Of a stretch of DNA of 29,519 nt, positions 6,318 through 13,939 are shown in pieces. Position 1 is the first letter of the stretch. The number at the start of each line of letters is the position of its first letter. This DNA is from an uncultured bacterium (GTDB lineage: Bacteria; Patescibacteriota; Minisyncoccia; Phycocordibacterales; CAIZIN01). Made by a program: the position numbers and the translations under genes. Below the pieces are notes generated by a model. It searched no databases, was not told the DNA's origin, and worked only from the letters and a program-made list of their open reading frames with translations. The DNA is taken from positions 1-29,519 of the forward strand of contig CAIZIN010000045.1 of assembly GCA_903933085.1 (NCBI GenBank), in the 5' to 3' direction.

Positions 6318-6506
6318 TTAATTAGAGGTGAGAATGTCAATTGCCTCAAAGGCAAGAAATTCTTTCTTTACAACATCATCTGCTATGATGATTTGTATTA
6401 AAATTTTAATCATTAATCCTGGAAGTCGAGGGGGTGGGTTTTCACCGTTAGATATCCAGTCTTGAAGCATTTCAAGATATGTTTGAGTACTATTAAATTT
6501 TTTCAT
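6318..6506 (-). CDS. Small hypothetical protein (62 aa)
   Basis: Unrecognised 62-residue protein: a polar N-terminus (KKFNSTQTYLEMLQDWISNG), a proline-rich turn (ENPPPRLPG), then a hydrophobic amphipathic-looking part (LMIKILIQIIIADDVVKKEF). It is probably soluble and helical. Support for a real gene is its position between a divergent promoter region and a dedicated minus-strand terminator. Its start codon coincides with the -35 box of the divergent RNA promoter. It could be a small regulator, but nothing in the sequence says so. Confidence 0.5.
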   Translation of the reverse strand: MKKFNSTQTYLEMLQDWISNGENPPPRLPGLMIKILIQIIIADDVVKKEFLAFEAIDILTSN

Positions 6507-6533
6507 TGGCTATTCTTTTCTGAAGACTATAAT
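6506..6533 (+). promoter_or_regulatory. Promoter of structured RNA
   Basis: TTGGCT at 6506-6511, a 16-nt spacer, TATAAT at 6528-6533. No ORF follows; the predicted transcript is the structured RNA at about 6540-6856. Confidence 0.65.
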
Positions 6534-6539
6534 AATACT

Positions 6540-6856
6540 CTGTAAATTTATTGTAAAGGAAACGTGTTTGTTGTATCATTCCACCTGGTGACTTTAGCTG
6601 TTCTTTAATGAAATGTTTGAGTGTGAAAACTCTAAGTGCAAAAGCCTATAAAGAGGTTCACATCCTACCAGCTAGTTGGCGATGAATCTGCAGGTCTACT
6701 TGCAAATTCTGAAGTACCCAGCGCCTGAAGTACCGGCGAGGGAAAACGGGTAAAAGCCCACCAAGGCGATGACGGGTAATCAAACATTCTGGATTAATGA
6801 TCCTCACAGCATATACAAAGCACCAGGCCTCACCGAAGCGATTCGGTGGGGTCTCA
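6540..6856 (+). ncRNA. rnpB: Probable RNase P RNA (divergent bacterial type A), tentative
   Basis: A non-coding segment of about 320 nt between a promoter and a strong 3' hairpin. Three stretches, in the right order, resemble conserved regions of bacterial RNase P RNA: AAGTGCAAAAGCCTATAAA near 6636 (like AGUGCCACAGAAAA); GAGGGAAAACGGGTAAAAG followed by CCCACC at 6739-6762 (like AAGGGUGAAA and GGUAAGAGCCCACC); and ATTAATGATCC...ATACAAAGCACC at 6793-6824 (like AGAUGAAUGACU...ACAGAACCC). CCTGGTG (6584-6590) can pair with CACCAGG (6821-6827). The canonical 5' motif GAGGAAAGUCC is not clearly present and the P15-P17 region seems to be missing, so the call is tentative. The end is a 13-bp hairpin, 6825-6837 with 6842-6854. 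Confidence 0.55.
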
Positions 6857-6935
6857 TTCTTTGAAGAATAATGACAATGTCACAAAAATAGGGTAATATC
6901 AAGATATATTTAATGACGATAAGATTGTCATTTTT

Positions 6936-7007
6936 TGTCATTCCAGCGAAGGCTGAAATCCAGTCTGAAATACGGACTTGGATCCCCGTGAATACACGAG
7001 GATGACA
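6936..7007. repeat. Palindromic repeat, intergenic copy
   Basis: A 72-nt element with ends TGTCATTCC and GGATGACA. It has the same length, the same ends and a similar interior (ATCCAGTCT, CTTGGAT) to the copy inside uvrC at 14514-14585. Such ends are common in dispersed bacterial palindromic repeats. The gap 6857-7042 holds this repeat and no gene. Confidence 0.8.
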
Positions 7008-7042
7008 ATATAAGAAATATTCTTGACTTTAATGATGTGTTT

Positions 7043-9211
7043 ATGAAAGAAAAATTATTTAAACTTAAAAGTGAGTACAAACCAGCTGGAGATCAGCCGA
7101 AAGCAATAGCTGAGCTTCTTTCTGGTATCAAAAAAGGGTATAGAGATCAAACACTTTTAGGGGTGACTGGTTCGGGAAAAACGTTTACGATGGCAAATGT
7201 GATAGCAGAAGTGGGGAAGCCGACCCTTGTAATTGCTCACAATAAAACTCTAGCAGCACAGCTTGCTCAAGAGTATAAAGAGTTTTTCCCAGAAAATGCT
7301 GTGCATTACTTTGTTTCATACTACGACTACTATCAGCCAGAAGCCTATATGCCTGTTTCAGACACCTATATTGAAAAGGAAGCGATGATTAATGAAGAAA
7401 TTGAGAGACTTCGTCATGCAAGTACTCAAGCACTATTAAGTCGAAAAGATGTAATTATTGTCGCATCTGTTTCTTGTATTTACGGACTTGGTTCTCCTGA
7501 GGAATATGAAAAGGTAAATCTTAAACTTTCTGTTGGTGATAAGTTAGGAAGAATGGAGCTTCTAACAAAACTTATTGATATTCATTTTGAACGTACAAAC
7601 GCAGATTTAAAATCAGGACAGATGCGAGCTGTGGGAAATACAGTTGAAGTGATGCCTGTTTCGGAACAGTATATTATTCGATTTTCATTTGATGGAAATA
7701 TAATTTCAGCGATTTCAAAAATTGATGCAGTTACAAGAAGAATAATTAGCGAAGACAAAAATATTTTTATTTTTCCCGCAAAACATTTTATTACAAATGA
7801 AGCTGAACAGAAGAGGGCATTTATAAGTATCAAAAAAGAATTAGATCAGAGATTAAAAGAATTAGAAAAAGAAGGAAAGTTTCTTGAAGTTGAAAGATTG
7901 AAAAGACGTACCACATATGACCTCGCAATGATACGGGAGGTTGGTTATTGTAATGGTATTGAAAACTATTCACGACATTTTTCTGGAAAAAAACCAGGTG
8001 AGGCACCCGACTCTCTTCTTTCATATTTTCCACGCAAAGCAAATGGTGAAGCAGATTTTCTAACAATTATTGATGAGTCGCATGTGACAGTATCACAAAT
8101 TGGGGGGATGTATGCCGGTGATCAATCACGAAAAAAAACACTTATTGATTACGGTTTTCGTCTACCTTCTGCTTCTGATAACCGCCCTTTAAAGTTTGAT
8201 GAGTTTGTTAAAAGAACAGGTCAGACTATCTATACTACAGCTACCCCAGGTAAATTTGAAATAGAACACAGTAAGCATGTTGCACAGCAAGTGATACGCC
8301 CCACAGGGCTCTTGGACCCCATTGTGGAGGTCAAACCTATTGTTGAGTCATTAAGGTCTGGCCTTAAGAATTCAAAAAGACCAGACCTTAGGTATCGGGG
8401 TCAAATTTTTGATTTCATCGAAGAAGCAGAAAAAGTGATAAAGAAAAAAGAAAGAGCAATAGCTACCACCTTAACTAAAAAAATGGCAGAAGACTTGAGT
8501 GAATATCTTTCTGAGAAAGGTATTGCTTCAAAATACTTACATAGTGATATAAAAACAATTGAACGAATTGAATTACTTTCTGCTTTTCGTCGCGGTGAGT
8601 TTGACTGTCTCGTTGGTGTAAACCTTCTTCGAGAAGGTTTGGATCTACCTGAAGTATCTTTAATTGGAATTTTGGATGCGGACAAAGAAGGCTTTCTACG
8701 TTCAGAAACATCTCTCGTACAAACTATCGGACGTGCAGCTAGAAATTCTTCAGGGCGAGTAATTCTTTATGCAGATCATATGACGAAATCAATGGAGAAA
8801 GCGATAAGTGAAACTGCTCGCAGAAGAACTTTGCAAGAAAAATACAATAAAGAGCATGGTATCACTCCACAAACTATTATTAAAAAAATCCAAGATATCA
8901 CAAGTCAATTGCAAAATGAACATAAAAAAGCTGTAGCTGAACTTCTTTCAATTGATGAAGCTCTTTTGCAAAAAAACCCCAAGAAACTTTTGGATGAAAA
9001 AGAAGAGCAGATGTCTCAAGCTGTGCAAGATTTAGATTTTGAAACTGCCGCAATTTTGCGAGATGAAATAATTGAAATAAAAGAAAAAATAAAAAATAAG
9101 ATGGGTAAAATGACCCAGCTTGATAGAAAAATAGTAGGGGAATTTGATAAAGAGTTTCTAAATGAATTCCCAAAGGAGAAAAAACGGAAAAGGGGTCGGG
9201 AAAAACTCTAG
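7043..9211 (+). CDS. uvrB: Excinuclease ABC subunit B (UvrB)
   Basis: A 722-residue DNA helicase-like damage-verification subunit of nucleotide excision repair, which UvrA loads and UvrC then nicks. Landmarks are PAGDQPKAI near the N-terminus, Walker A GVTGSGKT at about 40-47, the DNA-clamping hairpin YYDYYQPEAYMP, motif II TIIDESH, TTATPG, the helicase C-terminal motifs NLLREGLDLPEVSL and QTIGRAARN, and a C-terminal UVR domain (QDLDFETAAILRDEI). The ATG at 7043 was preferred to the GTG two codons upstream because the family begins near it. Length is slightly above usual because of a basic tail (KEKKRKRGREK). Confidence 0.97.
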   Translation: MKEKLFKLKSEYKPAGDQPKAIAELLSGIKKGYRDQTLLGVTGSGKTFTMANVIAEVGKPTLVIAHNKTLAAQLAQEYKEFFPENAVHYFVSYYDYYQPEAYMPVSDTYIEKEAMINEEIERLRHASTQALLSRKDVIIVASVSCIYGLGSPEEYEKVNLKLSVGDKLGRMELLTKLIDIHFERTNADLKSGQMRAVGNTVEVMPVSEQYIIRFSFDGNIISAISKIDAVTRRIISEDKNIFIFPAKHFITNEAEQKRAFISIKKELDQRLKELEKEGKFLEVERLKRRTTYDLAMIREVGYCNGIENYSRHFSGKKPGEAPDSLLSYFPRKANGEADFLTIIDESHVTVSQIGGMYAGDQSRKKTLIDYGFRLPSASDNRPLKFDEFVKRTGQTIYTTATPGKFEIEHSKHVAQQVIRPTGLLDPIVEVKPIVESLRSGLKNSKRPDLRYRGQIFDFIEEAEKVIKKKERAIATTLTKKMAEDLSEYLSEKGIASKYLHSDIKTIERIELLSAFRRGEFDCLVGVNLLREGLDLPEVSLIGILDADKEGFLRSETSLVQTIGRAARNSSGRVILYADHMTKSMEKAISETARRRTLQEKYNKEHGITPQTIIKKIQDITSQLQNEHKKAVAELLSIDEALLQKNPKKLLDEKEEQMSQAVQDLDFETAAILRDEIIEIKEKIKNKMGKMTQLDRKIVGEFDKEFLNEFPKEKKRKRGREKL

Positions 9212-9262
9212 TTTTCCCCGTGGAGGAGAGCAGACGAAGTCGTTGAGAACCGAGTGGGTCTC

Positions 9263-9307
9263 AAAATGAAGATCCTCGAGGTAAGCTGACGAGGAGCTTC
9301 ATTTTTT
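9263..9307 (+). terminator. Terminator of uvrB
   Basis: AATGAAG-A-TCCTCG pairs with CGAGGA-G-CTTCATT, with a T run after it. A smaller hairpin TTGAGA/TCTCAA lies just upstream. Confidence 0.85.
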
Positions 9308-9323
9308 GGAGTACTCGACTTAA

Positions 9324-9406
9324 CCCTTCAAACTTTTTGTCCATTCATGTTTATTGATTACACTGAACAAGCAGAAATCGATGTAAACAAAAACTTTTAA
9401 GGGTAA
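9324..9406 (+). repeat. Hairpin module C, isolated copy downstream of uvrB
   Basis: CCCTTCAAACTTTTTG at 9324-9339 and CAAAAACTTTTAAGGG at 9388-9403 reproduce the arms of the modules at 3632-4378, followed by the same TAA. The interior differs and is longer. Here there is one copy and no leader or small protein behind it. Confidence 0.75.
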
Positions 9407-9439
9407 AGAAAAAGGGCAACTAACTTTAGGGTTGTTGCC
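9404..9439 (-). terminator. Minus-strand terminator
   Basis: GGCAAC (9415-9420) and GTTGCC (9434-9439) form a hairpin followed on the minus strand by a T-rich run (complement of AAGAAAAAG). It serves the gene at 9445-9993. Confidence 0.75.
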
Positions 9440-9444
9440 GTATT

Positions 9445-9993
9445 TTAAACTGCTTGAAGCAAATCTCTGAAAAATTTATTCCTTCTAAAAGGTGCGTTTG
9501 TCACTAGTGGAAGCCCACCTTGATCCACCAAATAAACACATGAATCTTCCTGAATCCAAACAACAAATGGACCTAGGCCTAATTTTTCTTTATTCAAGCG
9601 TAGTACAGTTTCAGCTTGTGGCCAAACTGACAAGTCAATTGTTTCAAGATTAGCCCACGTCACCAGCTCACCGATTTGCAATTTTGGTTGTGGTATAGGC
9701 TGAAGCCAATCCCAGCAATAAGAAGCCGGTCCGAAGTCTTCTCCTCTGGTTGGTTCATCTAAAAGCAATTGACCTTTTTGTGTGAGTGTTACAATCCATC
9801 CACCACGAGGATCACCGTTGAGGTTGAATGGTTTTAGTTCGTGAATTCTAAACGGTCCATATCCATGTTTTTCAATCATAGATTTTTGCATGAATTGAGC
9901 ATCATCACCATGACTGAGGGTTTCTGGATCAGCCCAAGTCACAGCCATACCAATTCTTGGGTTTGGTTTCTTAGTTTGTTTTGTACTTTCCAT
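9445..9993 (-). CDS. Hypothetical protein with internal duplication (182 aa)
   Basis: Unrecognised soluble protein built from two similar halves. The first (about residues 13-55) reads IGMAVTWADPETL...HGYGPFRIHELKP. The second (about 105-150) reads IGELVTWANLETI...LGLGPFVVWIQED. The shared pattern is IGxxVTWAxxET, then a charged helix, then GxGPFxV, so an ancestral domain of 45-50 residues was duplicated; it may be a small beta-barrel fold. It is a single-gene unit with its own promoter (TTGACA at 10038-10043 and a TATAGT/TAGTCT -10 near 10017, minus strand) and terminator, placed between uvrB and uvrA. Confidence 0.75.
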   Translation of the reverse strand: MESTKQTKKPNPRIGMAVTWADPETLSHGDDAQFMQKSMIEKHGYGPFRIHELKPFNLNGDPRGGWIVTLTQKGQLLLDEPTRGEDFGPASYCWDWLQPIPQPKLQIGELVTWANLETIDLSVWPQAETVLRLNKEKLGLGPFVVWIQEDSCVYLVDQGGLPLVTNAPFRRNKFFRDLLQAV

Positions 9994-10014
9994 AGATTCT
10001 ACCTTTCCGAAAGA

Positions 10015-10043
10015 AGACTATACCTAATATTCACCCCTGTCAA
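10015..10043 (-). promoter_or_regulatory. Minus-strand promoter
   Basis: On the minus strand TTGACA (10043-10038) is followed after 15 nt by TATAGT or after 17 nt by TAGTCT. The ATG of the gene at 9445-9993 lies about 25 nt further on. A hairpin CCCCTAGA/TCTAGGGG sits upstream at 10098-10119. Confidence 0.55.
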
Positions 10044-10159
10044 TAATGATTAAAATGTGTTGTTATATTATGTTATCCATGATAGAATTCATGTTCACCC
10101 CTAGAAAGAAATCTAGGGGAATTGGTGGTATTTGTTGTAAGAATTAAATTGAAATTCTA

Positions 10160-10193
10160 TAAAAAAATCACCTCCGTTTTTAAGGGAGGTGAT
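10160..10193 (-). terminator. Minus-strand terminator
   Basis: ATCACCTCC (10167-10175) and GGAGGTGAT (10185-10193) form a perfect 9-bp hairpin with a T run behind it on the minus strand. It ends the unit 10208-10555. Confidence 0.85.
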
Positions 10194-10207
10194 CAATAGA
10201 TTTTAGA

Positions 10208-10555
10208 TTAGGTTAGCTCCTTCCATCCATCTGCAACAAGATCATTAACATATCCGTTGCAAAGCAATCGGAGAGCCAAAGCTGTTCCTTCCAAGATCTG
10301 TGTTGATGGAGAATAGTTCAAGAGATCAACTATATGTTCGTTGAGTTTTCCACCAGCCGGGTTTGGAAGGGATGAAATCGTGTAACTCGATGCGTTCTCA
10401 GTATAATTTCTTCCAACAACAATTTTTTGTTTCAGCAGATTTCCAATATTGTTGTCTTTAGAAAGATCGATGTCAATCACTATTTCGAATATCCGATTTG
10501 TGCGGACTTCATTTATACTTTGTCCGGAAAGAACAACATGTAATTTGATTTTCAT
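10208..10555 (-). CDS. Hypothetical protein (115 aa)
   Basis: Unrecognised soluble protein. The first 35 residues look like beta strands (IKLHVVLSGQS, NRIFEIVIDIDLS), then there are a loop-rich middle (NYTENASSYTISSLPNPAGG) and helices near the end (ILEGTALALRLLCNGYVNDLV). No membrane segment, signal peptide or known motif is seen. It is monocistronic, divergent from uvrA, with a dedicated terminator. Start codon and uvrA promoter are close together, so the two genes may share a regulatory region. Confidence 0.65.
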   Translation of the reverse strand: MKIKLHVVLSGQSINEVRTNRIFEIVIDIDLSKDNNIGNLLKQKIVVGRNYTENASSYTISSLPNPAGGKLNEHIVDLLNYSPSTQILEGTALALRLLCNGYVNDLVADGWKELT

Positions 10556-10566
10556 AACTTTTCAAA

Positions 10567-10595
10567 TTGTTTTAACCGAAAATACTATATAGAAT
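10567..10595 (+). promoter_or_regulatory. uvrA promoter, leaderless type
   Basis: TTGTTT at 10567-10572, a 17-nt spacer, TAGAAT at 10590-10595. The ATG of uvrA follows 10 nt later with no Shine-Dalgarno sequence. No SOS-box-like palindrome is seen. Confidence 0.55.
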
Positions 10596-10605
10596 ATTTA
10601 ACATT

Positions 10606-13281
10606 ATGTCAATAGATAAAAAACAAACAAATAATAACAGTGCTAGCGAAGAGATTATTGTGCGTGGAGCAAGGACTCACAACCTTAAGAATATTACCGT
10701 ATCTATGCCTCGTAATAAGATGATTGCAATTACAGGACTTTCTGGAAGTGGAAAGTCATCTTTGGCATTTGATACTATTTTTGCAGAAGGCCAAAGACGA
10801 TATGTAGAATCTTTATCTGCTTATGCTCGTCAATTTTTAAATACAATGCAAAAGCCGGATGTTGACGAAATAATTGGTCTTTCACCTGCGATTTCTATTG
10901 ATCAAAAATCTCGATCAAATAACCCTCGCTCAACTGTGGCTACAATTACTGAAATATACGACTACATGCGTATTCTTTTTGCACGAATCGGCAAGCCTCA
11001 CTGTTTAGAATGCGGTAGAGAAATTAAAAAACTTTCTCATGAAGAGATAATGGACACAATTTTGACTACAGTAAAATCAATCGATACCAAAGGTAAAGAT
11101 ACCAAAGTCTTGGGGGTAGAAATTAATGATTTAAAAGTTGGTCTTTATGCACCGCTTGTTGTGGGGCGAAAAGGAGAATACTATCAATTGTTATATGATT
11201 TACTGGGTAAAGGATACGAGAGGGTTCTTATTGATGGCGAAGAAAAAAAACTTCGTGAACAAATTGTGCTTACAAAAACCAAAAAACATGATATTGATGT
11301 TTTGGTTGATGAATTCTTCCTTTCAGATATTAAACAAATCGGAAGTCCTGCGGGAGTAAAAGCAGGCACAAAAGAACGATTGAGTGAAGCTTTGGAAAGG
11401 GCCCTTCAGGAATCTGAAGGCTTACTCAAAGTTGTGACACCTCATGAGACAAAACTCATTTCTTCAAAATTCATGTGTCCTTATGATGGATTTTCATATC
11501 CAGAAATTGAACCAAGATTATTTTCTTTTAACTCTCCATATGGAGCTTGTACAGAATGTAATGGTCTAGGCACAAGACATTTTTTTGGTAATGAAGAATG
11601 TAAAAAATGTCACGGAGCTAGGCTTCGCGATGAAGCTCTTCATGTGTACCTGAAGCGCGGACTTAGCGCAGACTATATGCAGACTGACGCAGACAAAAAT
11701 GCGGATAAAGGATTGGTAAATATCGTTGGTCTTACAGCTTGTTCAATTTTAGATGCAAAAAATTTCTTTAAAAGCCTAAAACTTTCAGATCAAGAAAAAG
11801 AGATTTCAAAAGTAATTGTTAAGGAAATCATGAATCGACTTGAATTTATGATTAACGTAGGTATCGATTACCTTTCTTTGAATCGTCGTGCACATACACT
11901 TTCTGGTGGAGAAGCCCAACGTATCCGACTGGCCTCACAGTTAGGTTCTGGGCTCGTAGGAGCTCTGTACGTACTAGATGAACCAACTATCGGCCTACAT
12001 CAGCGCGATAATGATAAATTGATTGAAACACTTTTGAGGCTTCGAGATATGGGAAATACTATTATTGTCGTTGAACATGATGAAGATACGATTTTTGCTG
12101 CCGATTACTTAATTGATATTGGTCCTGGAGCTGGAATACACGGAGGTAATGTTGTTGCCTCAGGTTACCTTGAAGATTTACTGACAGCAAAAACGAACAA
12201 GAATAAATCTTTAACTTTAGATTATTTGCGGGGGGATATTAAAATGGAAATTCCAGATGCTAGAAGGAATCAAGACAAAGGGAAGCTTCAAATCAGAGGT
12301 GGAAATATTTTTAATATTAAGAATATGAATATTGATATTCCTCTTGGCAAATTTGTTTGTGTGACGGGTGTATCTGGTTCTGGAAAATCTTCTTTTGTTT
12401 ATGAAATTTTACACAAAAACTTACAGGCACGACTTGAGAAAAGATATCGAACAGCAGAAATATTCAACTGTACTTCTTTTACTGGCACTGAATATATTGG
12501 AAGAACAATTCTAATTGATCAGTCTGCAATTGGTCGAACTCCTCGTTCAAACCCAGCAACTTATACCGGAGCATGGACTTTTGTGCGAGAACTTTTTGCT
12601 TCAACTTCAGAGGCTCGTGTGCGAGGTTGGGCTCCAAATCGTTTTTCGTTCAATGTTAAAGGAGGGAGATGTGAAGCTTGTCAGGGTAATGGAAGTATTG
12701 AGGTTGAGATGCACTTTTTGCCAACTGTGTATGTGACTTGTGATGTTTGTCAGGGTAAGCGATTTATGAAAGAAACTTTGGAGGTAAAATATAAAAAGAA
12801 AAATATTTATGAAGTTTTGGAAATGACAGTCGAGGAGGCCCTTACATTTTTCGATGACATACCAGCTATTCACGACAGACTTGATACTTTAAATCAAGTT
12901 GGTTTAGGGTATTTACAACTTGGTCAATCCGCCACAACACTATCCGGCGGAGAAGCACAACGTGTGAAGATTTCTTCTGAGCTCTACAGACCACATCTAC
13001 AGAAAACAATTTATCTTTTAGACGAACCGACTATCGGTCTACATTATGAAGACGTACGAAAACTTATTGAGATTTTACAGAAATTAGTAGACAAGGGGAG
13101 TACTGTGCTTGTGATTGAACATAATATGGACCTCATTAAATGCGCAGACTATATTGTAGATATTGGCCCCGAAGGGGGAGTAAATGGTGGACAAATCTGC
13201 GCAAAGGGAACACCTGAAGACGTTGCTGCAAACCCGAAATCATATACAGGAGAATATCTAAAAAAAGCACTGAAAAGATAA
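10606..13281 (+). CDS. uvrA: Excinuclease ABC subunit A (UvrA)
   Basis: An 891-residue twin-ABC ATPase that finds DNA damage and loads UvrB. The first Walker A, GLSGSGKSS, is at about 44-52, and the second, GVSGSGKSS, at about 588. ABC signatures LSGGEAQRIRLASQL and LSGGEAQRVKISSEL are each followed by VLDEPTIGLH or LLDEPTIGLH. The zinc modules are visible: CLECG near 126, CPYDGFSYPEIEPRLFSFN then CTECNGLG and CKKCHG, and CEACQGNGSIEVEMHF...CDVCQGKRF. It is somewhat shorter than typical UvrA (about 940), without a lost catalytic motif. A large palindromic block follows its stop. Confidence 0.97.
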   Translation: MSIDKKQTNNNSASEEIIVRGARTHNLKNITVSMPRNKMIAITGLSGSGKSSLAFDTIFAEGQRRYVESLSAYARQFLNTMQKPDVDEIIGLSPAISIDQKSRSNNPRSTVATITEIYDYMRILFARIGKPHCLECGREIKKLSHEEIMDTILTTVKSIDTKGKDTKVLGVEINDLKVGLYAPLVVGRKGEYYQLLYDLLGKGYERVLIDGEEKKLREQIVLTKTKKHDIDVLVDEFFLSDIKQIGSPAGVKAGTKERLSEALERALQESEGLLKVVTPHETKLISSKFMCPYDGFSYPEIEPRLFSFNSPYGACTECNGLGTRHFFGNEECKKCHGARLRDEALHVYLKRGLSADYMQTDADKNADKGLVNIVGLTACSILDAKNFFKSLKLSDQEKEISKVIVKEIMNRLEFMINVGIDYLSLNRRAHTLSGGEAQRIRLASQLGSGLVGALYVLDEPTIGLHQRDNDKLIETLLRLRDMGNTIIVVEHDEDTIFAADYLIDIGPGAGIHGGNVVASGYLEDLLTAKTNKNKSLTLDYLRGDIKMEIPDARRNQDKGKLQIRGGNIFNIKNMNIDIPLGKFVCVTGVSGSGKSSFVYEILHKNLQARLEKRYRTAEIFNCTSFTGTEYIGRTILIDQSAIGRTPRSNPATYTGAWTFVRELFASTSEARVRGWAPNRFSFNVKGGRCEACQGNGSIEVEMHFLPTVYVTCDVCQGKRFMKETLEVKYKKKNIYEVLEMTVEEALTFFDDIPAIHDRLDTLNQVGLGYLQLGQSATTLSGGEAQRVKISSELYRPHLQKTIYLLDEPTIGLHYEDVRKLIEILQKLVDKGSTVLVIEHNMDLIKCADYIVDIGPEGGVNGGQICAKGTPEDVAANPKSYTGEYLKKALKR

Positions 13282-13327
13282 AACTCATTTCTCTAATTCG
13301 CGCGAATAGTAGAATAAGTCGATAAAT

Positions 13328-13419
13328 AAAAGGTATTAACCCCAGGGCAAGCCCTGGACCCATTGGGAGTTCGCTTCGCTCACCCAATGCCGTGGCAAGC
13401 CACGGGGTATTTACCTTTT
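13328..13419. repeat. Three-hairpin nested palindrome after uvrA
   Basis: AAAAGGTA (13328-13335) pairs with TACCTTTT (13412-13419), closing three internal hairpins: CCAGGGC/GCCCTGG, CATTGGG/CCCAATG and CCGTGGC/GCCACGG. Drawn out, it is a cloverleaf-like shape. It may act as the uvrA terminator or be a mobile palindromic repeat. Confidence 0.75.
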
Positions 13420-13442
13420 GTTCGCAACTACACTCGGATGTC

Positions 13443-13552
13443 GTGAGTGAGTTTGAATTGCGTAGGTATGCAATTCAAAAGACGGAGCGCGACGGCGCGA
13501 GTCGGGCTAGTACAAATTTTCAGCAGAAAATTATGTATTAGTACTCACTCAC
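13443..13552. repeat. Nested inverted repeat
   Basis: GTGAGTGAG (13443-13451) pairs with CTCACTCAC (13544-13552). Inside are GAATTGC/GCAATTC, a GC-rich run with GGAGCGCGACGG, and AATTTTC/GAAAATT. The last part resembles elements near 20860 and 21185. Confidence 0.7.
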
Positions 13553-13571
13553 ACACCGCTCGTTTGTTGGA

Positions 13572-13605
13572 ATAAAAACCCAGCAAGATCTTAGGCTTGC
13601 TGAGC
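13572..13605 (-). terminator. Minus-strand terminator overlapping the gene end
   Basis: AGCAAG (13582-13587) and CTTGCT (13596-13601) form a hairpin, extended by flanking CCC/GGG-type pairs and followed on minus by a T run. It overlaps the last codons of the gene at 13591-13899. Confidence 0.7.
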
Positions 13606-13899
13606 GGGTTTGCGAACTTTTTTGAACTTATTAAACCGAAAATAAATTGCGTTCTCGTTGTTGAAACTGCTGGTAACATTTTTAACATCAAGACCATGTG
13701 TCAGGGCGATAAGGCGACACATATCATTTGCAAAATCTTCCGTGATCTCTGTATTGAGATGTGTCTTATCATCATCGAAACGACTCATTAGTCTTGTCTG
13801 TCCACGGACAAACTGAACTACATGGTCATGTATTCGAAAGATCGCCAAATCCCCATCTTTCAATAATATTTGTTTATCCTTGTTCCCATCTAAATACAT
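13591..13899 (-). CDS. Hypothetical protein (102 aa)
   Basis: Unrecognised soluble protein, with strand-like segments at the start (QILLKDGDLAIFRIHDHVVQFVRG), a helical middle (TEDFANDMCRLIALTHGL) and a basic C-terminus (FRFNKFKKVRKPAQQA). A Shine-Dalgarno-like GAAAGG lies about 10 nt before the ATG, unlike the leaderless neighbours. It is a single-gene unit with its own terminator, divergent from uvrC, one of several such units placed between the repair genes. Confidence 0.65.
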   Translation of the reverse strand: MYLDGNKDKQILLKDGDLAIFRIHDHVVQFVRGQTRLMSRFDDDKTHLNTEITEDFANDMCRLIALTHGLDVKNVTSSFNNENAIYFRFNKFKKVRKPAQQA

Positions 13900-13939
13900 T
13901 GTTTTGTTGCCTTTCTTATGATAATGTAGAACATAAATA

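Noticed and set aside
6721..6780. Displaced 16S/23S rRNA fragments (CCACCAAGGCGATGACGGGTA and AGTACCGGCGAGGGAAA-like strings)
   Set aside because: The resemblance is limited to short stretches out of rRNA order, and the RNase P-like reading explains the same segments in a consistent order.
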